DNA from: Sulfurimonas sp.
Lineage (GTDB): Bacteria; Campylobacterota; Campylobacteria; Campylobacterales; Sulfurimonadaceae
Length of the DNA stretch: 64,000 bases
Assembly (NCBI RefSeq): GCF_028714975.1
Contig: NZ_JAQTLH010000003.1
Coordinates: 62,001 to 126,000 of the forward strand
Direction: 5' to 3'
Shown here piece after piece: positions 55,354-62,638 of the stretch. Each line of letters begins with the position of its first letter. Position 1 is the stretch's first letter. The notes under the pieces were generated by a model, which saw only the letters and a list, made by a program, of their open reading frames with translations, searched no databases and was not told where the DNA came from. A program made the translations under genes and the position numbers.

Positions 55354-55734
55354 ACAACACTCATTTTTTTTATTTCATTATTCAAATCGACAAGTTTAAA
55401 ATTTGTTATTAAAAAAGTAGCCCAAAGTGACGGCAGAGGGTGGTTTGCATATTATAAAGACATAAAAGGAGTAATGGGCGACGGTGAAACATCGGATGAA
55501 GCCTTAAACTCTGTTCAAGAAGCATTTAAAGCATATTTAACCGAGGCTATCGCAAATAAAGAGAATATTTTTGAACCGCATAGTCAAGAAAAATCACTTC
55601 GTATCAATATATCTATGCCTGAGCGAATTTTAAAAAAAATCGATGAATATATCGAACCGCTTCACATCTCAAGGTCTGCATTTATCCAAAAACTAGCCCT
55701 AAGAGAGATAAACGGCAATGCTATAAAGCAGTAG
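55348..55734 (+). CDS. Orphan HicB-family antitoxin, start unclear
   Basis: The frame encodes VIKKVAQSDGRGWFAYYKDIKG and MGDGETSDEALNSVQEAF, the HicB RNase-H-like fold, then a ribbon-helix-helix region (LRINISMPERILKKIDEYI). HicB antitoxins of this type normally start MxKFVIKK; here the codon at that place is TTA, and no ATG or good ribosome site lies nearby. The nearest in-frame start is GTG 55348 inside the inverted repeat. No hicA is present on either side. Probably a decaying or orphan antitoxin gene. Confidence 0.55.
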   Translation: MHTTLIFFISLFKSTSLKFVIKKVAQSDGRGWFAYYKDIKGVMGDGETSDEALNSVQEAFKAYLTEAIANKENIFEPHSQEKSLRINISMPERILKKIDEYIEPLHISRSAFIQKLALREINGNAIKQ

Positions 55735-55860
55735 CTAGTCTACTGCATAAAGGGAATATTTTTACCTAGAGACAAAGTAAAATTTATAAAATAATTTCCT
55801 TTATGATGACCCGTATTTGAAAATCAGCTTGTCCCTATTATAAAGTTGCTTATGCAAAGT

Positions 55861-55959
55861 TTATTCAAAAAGTTGTGCGTGAGTGCCTATTCTTATGAGT
55901 TTTAGATAATTTTCCTCTATCGTATATATAACAAGCAAATCGCCGCTTATGTGAAATTT
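55861..55959 (-). pseudogene. YafQ/RelE-type toxin C-terminal remnant
   Basis: On the minus strand the frame reads KFHISGDLLVIYTIEENYL then KLIRIGTHAQLFE and a stop (55861-55863), closely resembling the C-terminal third of YafQ-like mRNA interferases (HIxxDLLLIY ... LVRLGTHSxLF), including the catalytic-region H and the terminal LF. A stop codon (55960-55962) precedes it immediately, so the N-terminal two-thirds are lost. Together with the orphan HicB this marks a graveyard of toxin-antitoxin genes. 55735-55860 and 55963-56080 show no other gene. Confidence 0.65.
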
Positions 55960-56092
55960 TCAACTTTAAATTATTATGATTATTTATACTACAAGAAATA
56001 ATATTTAAAAACACTTAACTCGTAAAAAAATAATCATCAAATTTTAACCCTATAAATGCTAGAATTGCCGTAACTAAAAATGGAGAGTATGA

Positions 56093-57802
56093 GTGAGAGA
56101 GAGTTCAGAAGTTTTAGCACGAAAATATAGACCTAAAAGCTTTGACGAGCTTATCGGTCAAGAGAGTATCTCTCAAACTCTCTCGCTTGCACTTGACTCA
56201 AACAGGCTCTCTCATGCGTATCTATTTTCCGGACTTCGCGGAAGCGGTAAAACTTCTACAGCGCGCATCTTTGCAAAAGCTCTTATCTGTGAAAAGGGCT
56301 TAACGCACCAGCCGTGCCAAAGTTGCCAAAACTGTCTGCTCTCACTTGAAAATCGTCATATGGATATAGTGGAGATGGACGGTGCATCATCAAGAAAGAT
56401 AGATGACATTAGAGATTTGATAGAGCAGACAAAGTATAGACCCACCACGGCTAGATTTAAGATTTTTATCATAGATGAAGTTCATATGCTTACAAAAGAG
56501 GCTTTTAATGCTCTTCTTAAAACTCTCGAAGAACCGCCCTCTTATGTGAAGTTTATACTCGCTACTACCGACCCTCTAAAACTTCCTGCTACTATTTTAA
56601 GCCGTACGCAGCACTTTAGATTTAAGTCAATCGCTACAAATAAAATAGTCGACCATTTGGCACACATCTTAAATCTTGAGGGAATCGGGTACGAATCCGA
56701 AGCACTAGACATCCTTGCAAGAAGCGGAGGCGGAAGCCTTAGAGACACGCTCACCCTGCTAGATCAAGCCATCATATACTCTAAAAACTATGTCGATGTT
56801 CGCACGGTTACAGATATGCTCGGACTTGTAGATCCAAAGTTTATAGGCGACTTGTTTAATGCCGTTTTTTCAAAAGATTATGCAACTCTCATCAAGCTTA
56901 TAAAAGTACTAGAAGATTATGAAGCCGAGATGGTTGTAGATGAGCTTATAGCCTACTTAAAAGATAGAATGTACGCTGCAGATGCACTCTTTTCAACTTT
57001 AGTATTGGATAGATTTTTTAGAATTCTAAGCGATGCAAAATATCTATTTAGCATCAATGCCGAGGGCTCTTTTGTATTATCTCTTATATTTTTCAAAATG
57101 ATAGAAGCTCTGCGCATAAAAGAGGTTGACCAGATGATAGAGTCTTTGCAAAAAGAGATTCATAGACCTGCTATCTCACATACCGCTCCTATCTCCAATG
57201 ATAAAACAGAAACAAACTCCAATTTTACCCATTTGGAGTCTAGCATTTCTGAATTTTCAGATTACCCGAATGATGAGCAAAATATTCAAATGCAAGACGA
57301 AATAAATCCGCATACAAAAACATTTTTAGAGCTTGTTTCTAAAATCAAAGATAGAAATTTTGAACTGGGAAGCTGTTTTGAGAAGAGTATCTATTTCATC
57401 TCCTACGAGAACGCTACTCTAACTTGGGAGAGCTGTGCCGATGAAGAGTGTAAAAAAGTTCTTACACACGGTTACTCCGTCATAAAACAGTTTGTACGGG
57501 AGATATTCGGGTTTGAAACAAAAATCAAACATGAGCCATGCACAAAAGCAGTAGAAGAAAAAAAAAATGATATAAATCGGCATCAAAACCAAAACTTAGA
57601 AGAGCCGACGATGCCTTATACCGAGTCATCTTCTATGATAGAGGATGTTGAAGTAGGCTCAAGTGCCGGCTGTATAAATAGCTGTGATAACAACGACTCG
57701 GCAAAAGAGATAGACGGTGCAAAAATTTTAGACGAACCGATGGTGCAAAGGGCAACCGAGCTTTTTGAAGCAAAAAAAATGACTATTCAGTCAAAAATTT
57801 AA
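56093..57802 (+). CDS. dnaX: DNA polymerase III subunits gamma/tau
   Basis: 569 residues: clamp-loader AAA+ domain with Walker A GLRGSGKTSTAR (about 46-57), zinc cysteines CEKGLTHQPCQSCQNC, Walker B IIDEVHML and sensor SRTQHF. The start is GTG 56093 with GGAGAG (56082-56087) upstream. The C-terminal 200 residues are poorly conserved linker and tau region. A run of ten A (57558-57567) near codon 490 is followed at once by TGA in the -1 frame, so slippage would give a gamma-like product of about 492 residues. Confidence 0.93.
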   Translation: MRESSEVLARKYRPKSFDELIGQESISQTLSLALDSNRLSHAYLFSGLRGSGKTSTARIFAKALICEKGLTHQPCQSCQNCLLSLENRHMDIVEMDGASSRKIDDIRDLIEQTKYRPTTARFKIFIIDEVHMLTKEAFNALLKTLEEPPSYVKFILATTDPLKLPATILSRTQHFRFKSIATNKIVDHLAHILNLEGIGYESEALDILARSGGGSLRDTLTLLDQAIIYSKNYVDVRTVTDMLGLVDPKFIGDLFNAVFSKDYATLIKLIKVLEDYEAEMVVDELIAYLKDRMYAADALFSTLVLDRFFRILSDAKYLFSINAEGSFVLSLIFFKMIEALRIKEVDQMIESLQKEIHRPAISHTAPISNDKTETNSNFTHLESSISEFSDYPNDEQNIQMQDEINPHTKTFLELVSKIKDRNFELGSCFEKSIYFISYENATLTWESCADEECKKVLTHGYSVIKQFVREIFGFETKIKHEPCTKAVEEKKNDINRHQNQNLEEPTMPYTESSSMIEDVEVGSSAGCINSCDNNDSAKEIDGAKILDEPMVQRATELFEAKKMTIQSKI

Positions 57803-59193
57803 CTCTTTAACATGCTCTTTATACTAAAGCTAAATGTCGAGCCTTTGCCAAACTCCGACTTTATCTCAAGCGAAGAGTCGAGCGCTTTTAAAATATACTT
57901 AACCATCGCCAAGCCAAGTCCCATAGAGTTATCCCAGCTATTTTTATCTACTCTGTAAAATTTGCTTGTAATTTTTTCTAAATGTTCATCTTTTATACCT
58001 ATTCCGCTGTCTTTTACAGAAATTTTTTTCTCTTTAAACTCTATAATGACATTACCTCTTGAGTACTTAAGAGCATTGTCTACTAAGTTAATAAGTACCA
58101 ATTCCAACATTGTTTTATCGCTAAAGAGCATCAGCTCATCCACTTGAACTACTATCTCTCTATCTTTATATTTTGATGCAAGATTTGATGCGACTTCACT
58201 GCATAGCTGTTTTAAATCAAACTTACTTTTATTGATTGTCAAATCGCCGTTTTCAAGCTTCACGGAAAGTGCGAGTCTATCTAGCATTTTTGATATTTTT
58301 TCACCGTTTGAACTGATTTTGCTTAAAAATTTGCTACGGATGCTTTGCGGCATATCACTATCTTCTTGAATAGTTTGTGCATACCCTATTATGGATGCTA
58401 CGGGATTTTTAAACTCATGTGAAAGAGCAGATAAGATATCATTTCTCTGCTTGTTTACAAGCCTTAGTTTGGCCATATTTTTAATCTTTTTCTTCTCATT
58501 CTTACTCAATTTTTTTACCAGATTTTTTAAAAGCAGAGAGATTTGTAAAAACTCATAAAAATACTTTGTTTTTATAACGGCTTTATAATTTTTGTTTGAC
58601 ACCTCATCCAAATAGTTTGTGATTTGAGAGATATCATATACTATCCTCTGGCTCATGCTTCTGGATATAAAAGCGGCAATAATTAATATCACGAAAAACA
58701 CAAAAAATAGTTTTGTCCATAATGAATAAAAATCATACATTATTTGTGCCAAGCTCATGGAGAGTCTTATATATATCTGCTCATTTTTATAAGTTACTCT
58801 TTTTGCTACATATAAAAAATCTGCTCCGACCGTATCGGAATACCTTGTTATATCCCCGTAATCTTGTACATTTGATTGCATAAGTTCAAATCTTGAAGAG
58901 TGGTTGTCCATCTCTTTTTTATCGGCACTCGACTCGGCTAAAACAGTTCCGTTTTCTGAGATAATAGTTACTCTAAGAGAGGTGCTTTTATGTACTTTTA
59001 CTGCATAATCATCTAAATTTTCTATATTTTCTAAGTCTATCTTGATAAGCTCTATTGCATGCTTTAGATGATTTTTATTGTGTTCGATTATTATATTTTT
59101 TAAAGCTATATAACTAATAACGGATGTGATTAAAAGGGTAACACTAAAGAGCAGTACAAATTTGAGCATAAATATTTGATGTATTTTTAACAC
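57799..59193 (-). CDS. Sensor histidine kinase
   Basis: 464 residues: TM1 (about 11-31), periplasmic sensor (about 32-155) and TM2 (about 160-180), HAMP-like segment, HisKA with ALSHEFKNPVASIIGYAQ, HATPase with NLVDNALKYSRG, DSGIGIKDE and GLGLAMVKYI. It overlaps the response regulator by 7 bp, so the two form a PhoR/PhoB-like pair. Sensed signal unknown. Convergent with dnaX, overlapping it by 4 bp. Confidence 0.92.
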   Translation of the reverse strand: MLKIHQIFMLKFVLLFSVTLLITSVISYIALKNIIIEHNKNHLKHAIELIKIDLENIENLDDYAVKVHKSTSLRVTIISENGTVLAESSADKKEMDNHSSRFELMQSNVQDYGDITRYSDTVGADFLYVAKRVTYKNEQIYIRLSMSLAQIMYDFYSLWTKLFFVFFVILIIAAFISRSMSQRIVYDISQITNYLDEVSNKNYKAVIKTKYFYEFLQISLLLKNLVKKLSKNEKKKIKNMAKLRLVNKQRNDILSALSHEFKNPVASIIGYAQTIQEDSDMPQSIRSKFLSKISSNGEKISKMLDRLALSVKLENGDLTINKSKFDLKQLCSEVASNLASKYKDREIVVQVDELMLFSDKTMLELVLINLVDNALKYSRGNVIIEFKEKKISVKDSGIGIKDEHLEKITSKFYRVDKNSWDNSMGLGLAMVKYILKALDSSLEIKSEFGKGSTFSFSIKSMLKS

Positions 59194-59861
59194 AGCTTAT
59201 AACCTACACCGCGAACTGTTTGTATATACTCTTTTGTTTTGTCGGGATCTATCTTCTCTTTTAATCTATTTATCGCAACATTTACTGTTCTGTACTGGTA
59301 CTCTTGTGAATCTTCCCAGACATTTTCTAGCAGGTAGTCACGGTCTAACACACTGTTTTTATTTAAAATAAACTCGCTTAAAAGATTAAACTCAAGTTTT
59401 GTAATATCTACATTTTCGCCCTCAACGCTAAGAGTTCTTGAATTTTTATCTAAAACTAAGTCTCTATGAATGAGAGTACCCTCTTCTATCTTTTTTGTGG
59501 TTCTGCGTAAAAGCGCTTTAACACGCAATATCAGCTCTTTCATATTAAAAGGTTTGGTTATATAGTCATCTCCGCCTCTTAAAAATCCCTCTTCAACCTC
59601 TGAATCAAGATTTTTTGCACTTAGATATATTACCGGTGTTGTAAACCCTTGCTTTCTCAGAGATTGAACAAACTCGCTTCCCTCAACACCGGGAAGATTT
59701 CTATCCATTATAAGCAGATCAACATCCTCTTCTATAAGCATCTGTTCTACTGTTTTAGTGTTTAAAAAACCCACAACCTCATAGCCCTCTTTTGAAAGGT
59801 TATACTCTAGTAATTCCAGTAAATCTTCTTCATCTTCTACTACCACGATTTTTATGTTCAT
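59187..59861 (-). CDS. OmpR/PhoB-type response regulator
   Basis: 224 residues: receiver (1-118) with D53 (LLIMDRNLPGVEG) and KPFNMKELILRVKALLRR, then winged helix (about 130-224) ending TVRGVGYKLC. Partner of the overlapping histidine kinase gene. Role unknown; the arrangement resembles housekeeping two-component pairs of Campylobacterota. Divergent from the 152-residue protein gene across 111 bp. Confidence 0.93.
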   Translation of the reverse strand: MNIKIVVVEDEEDLLELLEYNLSKEGYEVVGFLNTKTVEQMLIEEDVDLLIMDRNLPGVEGSEFVQSLRKQGFTTPVIYLSAKNLDSEVEEGFLRGGDDYITKPFNMKELILRVKALLRRTTKKIEEGTLIHRDLVLDKNSRTLSVEGENVDITKLEFNLLSEFILNKNSVLDRDYLLENVWEDSQEYQYRTVNVAINRLKEKIDPDKTKEYIQTVRGVGYKLC

Positions 59862-59972
59862 AACGGTTCCAAGGCTCTTTTTTTATTATTGTATCTTAAA
59901 AATATTTCATTTTAATTACATTTAAAGTCTATTTTATTTATAATCAAAGCAAATAATTTTTAAAGAAGCGCC

Positions 59973-60431
59973 ATGTTTGTATCATCTTTTAATACATATA
60001 TAAGTACAAACAGCTCAAATAAGAGTGATAACTATAAAGATAGGGATTTTAAAAGTGATGCGGAATCTTTTAGTAGCGAACTCTCAAAATCTACTATTTT
60101 AAAGCCTTATATAAATAAAAATCTTCCGATTGATTATGTTTCAAACTATAAATCTTTTAACAATCAGCAAAAACTATATGAACAGCTGCAAAATCAAAAT
60201 GGGGAAGAGCTTAAAAAATTAAACATTCTAAACAACGCAAAGGTCGCTTACGAAGAGAGCACAAAGATGTTTTCACTGCTAAAAAGACCAACCCTGACTT
60301 TGAGTCAAACACCTAAAATAGATGAGAAACTTCCTCGTGATGCTCAAGAAGCGAAAGAGAAAAGCCTGCGACACACAATGGTAAATACCTATCTGGCAAA
60401 TGATAACTATTACCGTGTAACAGCTGCTTAA
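59973..60431 (+). CDS. Hypothetical protein (152 aa)
   Basis: 152 residues, no signal peptide, membrane segment or cysteine. Ser/Asn/Lys-rich N-terminus (MFVSSFNTYISTNSSNKSD), a helical middle (NQQKLYEQLQNQNGEELKKL) and a conserved-looking C-terminal KEKSLRHTMVNTYLANDNYY. I do not recognise it; the disordered N-terminus is reminiscent of flagellar export substrates, but this is a guess. Converges with ymdB, overlapping it by 4 bp. Confidence 0.6.
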   Translation: MFVSSFNTYISTNSSNKSDNYKDRDFKSDAESFSSELSKSTILKPYINKNLPIDYVSNYKSFNNQQKLYEQLQNQNGEELKKLNILNNAKVAYEESTKMFSLLKRPTLTLSQTPKIDEKLPRDAQEAKEKSLRHTMVNTYLANDNYYRVTAA

Positions 60432-61237
60432 TTCTCTATCCAAGCATCTGTTTTTAGCACAATTCCCTCATCAAATATCTTTAGCTTAAACGCACTCTCG
60501 CACTTTCCGTCCTTGAAATCCATAATCGCGATTTGAAGAATCTTTTTACACTTTTTAGGGATATCAAAATGCCCTTTTATGCCTGTTAAAAACTGTCTAA
60601 GCGGTGTAGCATTGTCCATCCCTATGACATTATCGCGACATCCTGTGAGTCCTATATCCGTTAGGTATGCAGTACCCTCGGCTATCTGAAAATCATCGGT
60701 TGAGACATGCGTATGAGTACCTATAATAGCACTTACGCTCCCTTGAAGCAGCATCATCATAGCTCGTTTTTCGCTTGTTGCTTCTGCATGAAAATCTATA
60801 AATATATTTTTTACGCCATCAGCGTGCAGAGCCTCAACCGTACTCTTTGCCGCTCTAAAAGCATTATCCGTGTATGGCATAGAGTAATGCCCCATAAGAT
60901 TTAAAACTGCTAGTTTTTCTCCGGCTACTTCGTACACTTTGCAGCCTGTCCCTTTTACCCCATCCGGATAATTATGCGGTCTTAAAATCTCATGTGTATC
61001 AAAAAGCGCTTCAACATCTTTTTTATCCCATGTATGATTTCCGCCACTCATACAGTCCACGCCGTAGCCCACTATCTCGTTTGCATTTTTAGCCGTAAGC
61101 CCAAAACCGTGTGAAGCGTTTTCATAGTTTGCAACTACAAAGTCAATGGCGTGTTCTTGTCTAATTTTTTTGAGATGCACTTTTAGCATATCTCTGCCGT
61201 GACTTCCTACAATATCGCCTATAAATGCTATTCTCAC
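60428..61237 (-). CDS. ymdB: YmdB-family metallophosphoesterase
   Basis: 269 residues. Metal-site motifs: GDIVGSHGR (about 6-14), NYENASHGFGLT, GGNHTWDK, DFHAEATSEKRA and GTHTHVSTDD. This TIGR00282 family hydrolyses 2',3'-cyclic nucleotides in Bacillus and influences RNA turnover and biofilm choices. Role in this group untested. An 80-nt hairpin-forming repeat lies between it and the toxin gene. Confidence 0.9.
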   Translation of the reverse strand: MRIAFIGDIVGSHGRDMLKVHLKKIRQEHAIDFVVANYENASHGFGLTAKNANEIVGYGVDCMSGGNHTWDKKDVEALFDTHEILRPHNYPDGVKGTGCKVYEVAGEKLAVLNLMGHYSMPYTDNAFRAAKSTVEALHADGVKNIFIDFHAEATSEKRAMMMLLQGSVSAIIGTHTHVSTDDFQIAEGTAYLTDIGLTGCRDNVIGMDNATPLRQFLTGIKGHFDIPKKCKKILQIAIMDFKDGKCESAFKLKIFDEGIVLKTDAWIEN

Positions 61238-61257
61238 TCTTATAATTCCTTTATGAT

Positions 61258-61337
61258 TTTTTGCAAAAATAAAAACTAAGCGAACGATTCTGCAGCATAG
61301 CGAAGCCTTAGTGAGTGTGTTTTTATTTTTGCAAAAA
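61258..61337. repeat. 80-nt long-stem inverted repeat element
   Basis: Perfect 19-bp outer arms TTTTTGCAAAAATAAAAAC (61258-61276) and its complement (61319-61337), continued inward by ACTAAG (61275-61280) / CTTAGT (61307-61312) after a small bulge. The loop holds AGCGAAC and AGCGAAG repeats. It starts 21 bp from the ymdB start and ends 3 bp from the toxin stop. Could serve as terminator or be a dispersed MITE-like element. Confidence 0.6.
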
Positions 61338-61339
61338 GT

Positions 61340-61615
61340 CTAATACACTTCATCATGTGTTCCGATGTCGATAGGTATGATTTCATTCTCTTTGATAATA
61401 AATTCTATCACCATTCTATAACTTAAATCTATTGAGACGGAGTGATACTCACTTAGCTGCCCTTGAAGTTTGTGAAGCCTTAGAGATGGGTGGAAAGGAT
61501 TATCTGCAAGCAACGACATGCTTTTTGTAAACTTAGAGTAGAGATTTGGATGTTTTTTTAAAAATTTAATAACTTTTTTATCAAAATTATCCGTAATGCT
61601 AATTTTGTATCGCAT
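61340..61615 (-). CDS. RelE/YafQ-type mRNA interferase toxin
   Basis: 91 residues with the RelE/ParE fold: KISITDNFDKKVIKFLKKHP start, PSLRLHKLQGQLSEYHSVSIDLSYRMVIEF and a final IPIDIGTHDEVY, in which R and H positions match RelE/YafQ-type ribosome-dependent nucleases. Overlaps the antitoxin by 17 bp, the usual type II arrangement. Complete frame, so probably functional. Confidence 0.85.
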   Translation of the reverse strand: MRYKISITDNFDKKVIKFLKKHPNLYSKFTKSMSLLADNPFHPSLRLHKLQGQLSEYHSVSIDLSYRMVIEFIIKENEIIPIDIGTHDEVY

Positions 61616-61871
61616 GTTCTAGCTCTTTAAAGTACGCTTCCAAATCCTCTCTTGTACTCAAAACCTCATACCTTCCCTCTTTTATATCATTCATAGCATC
61701 CTGATACGCTCTATCAAGCTCCAACGCTCTAAGCTCTCTGTACCTCTCTATATCTACAACTACAAACTTATTTTTCCCTCTGACATTGATAATAATCTCC
61801 TCTGCTTTTTCAAGAAGCGAAGCAAACAGAGAAACTCCTTTTGTCTTTACCTCATTTGCCATAATAACCAT
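61599..61871 (-). CDS. Antitoxin of RelB/Phd type
   Basis: 90 residues from ATG 61869-61871, with GGAG 7 nt upstream; the ATG three codons in (MANEVKT) is an alternative. N-terminus is Phd/YefM-like (VSLFASLLEKAEEIIINVRGKNKFVVVDIERYRELR), the C-terminus acidic and helical (DLEAYFKELEHA) for toxin binding. Upstream of the toxin and overlapping it; probably an autorepressor. Sits between ymdB and ung. Confidence 0.85.
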   Translation of the reverse strand: MVIMANEVKTKGVSLFASLLEKAEEIIINVRGKNKFVVVDIERYRELRALELDRAYQDAMNDIKEGRYEVLSTREDLEAYFKELEHAIQN

Positions 61872-61937
61872 GATAGTACTCCAAATAGTATGATTGAGAG
61901 TATTATATAAAAACTTTTATTAATACTATGTAAAACT

Positions 61938-62609
61938 TCAAAGACACCATTCGATTGGCTTCAGTCCCCTCTCTCTTAAAAACTCATTTGTTTTTGAAAA
62001 AGGCTTTGAACCGAAAAACCCCCTATATGAGGAAAGGGGTGAGGGATGGGGCGACTTTAATATAAGATGTTTTTTTGCATCAATGAGCGAAGCTTTTGCA
62101 CCTGCCGGACTTCCCCATAGTATAAAAACTAAATTCTCTTTTTGCTCACTAAGCAGTCTGATAACAGAATCCGTAAATATCTCCCAACCCCTGCTTTTAT
62201 GTGAATTTGCCTCACTCGCTCTTACCGTTAAAACGGTATTTAGCAAAAACACCCCCTCTTTTGCCCAGCTTATCAAATTTCCGCTCTTTGGCATAGTACA
62301 ACCAATATCATCACGAAGCTCTTTAAAAATATTTTGAAGCGACGGCGGAAATGGCACTCCGTCATTTACCGAAAATGCAAGTCCGTGTGCTTGATTTGCC
62401 CCATGATACGGGTCTTGTCCTAAAATCACAACCTTTACATTCCCAAAAGGAGTATTGTTAAATGCAGCAAAAATATTTGAACCATGAGGATATATGTTAT
62501 GTTTTTGTTTCTCCTCAACCAAAAACTCTTTTAACTCGTTAAAATACGGTTTTTGGAACTCATCAAAAAGAACTTCTCTCCAACTGCTCTCTATCTTAGG
62601 GTCTATCAT
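61938..62609 (-). CDS. ung: Uracil-DNA glycosylase
   Basis: 223 residues, family 1. Water-activating motif GQDPYHGANQAHGLAFSV (about 63-80) and the DNA-intercalating HPSPLSSYRGFFG loop with catalytic H. Removes uracil from DNA to begin base-excision repair. Followed by the antitoxin gene and preceded by mfd on the same strand, a local group of DNA-repair genes. Confidence 0.96.
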   Translation of the reverse strand: MIDPKIESSWREVLFDEFQKPYFNELKEFLVEEKQKHNIYPHGSNIFAAFNNTPFGNVKVVILGQDPYHGANQAHGLAFSVNDGVPFPPSLQNIFKELRDDIGCTMPKSGNLISWAKEGVFLLNTVLTVRASEANSHKSRGWEIFTDSVIRLLSEQKENLVFILWGSPAGAKASLIDAKKHLILKSPHPSPLSSYRGFFGSKPFSKTNEFLRERGLKPIEWCL

Positions 62610-62638
62610 TTTTTCTCCATTATAACTTCAATGTTCAT

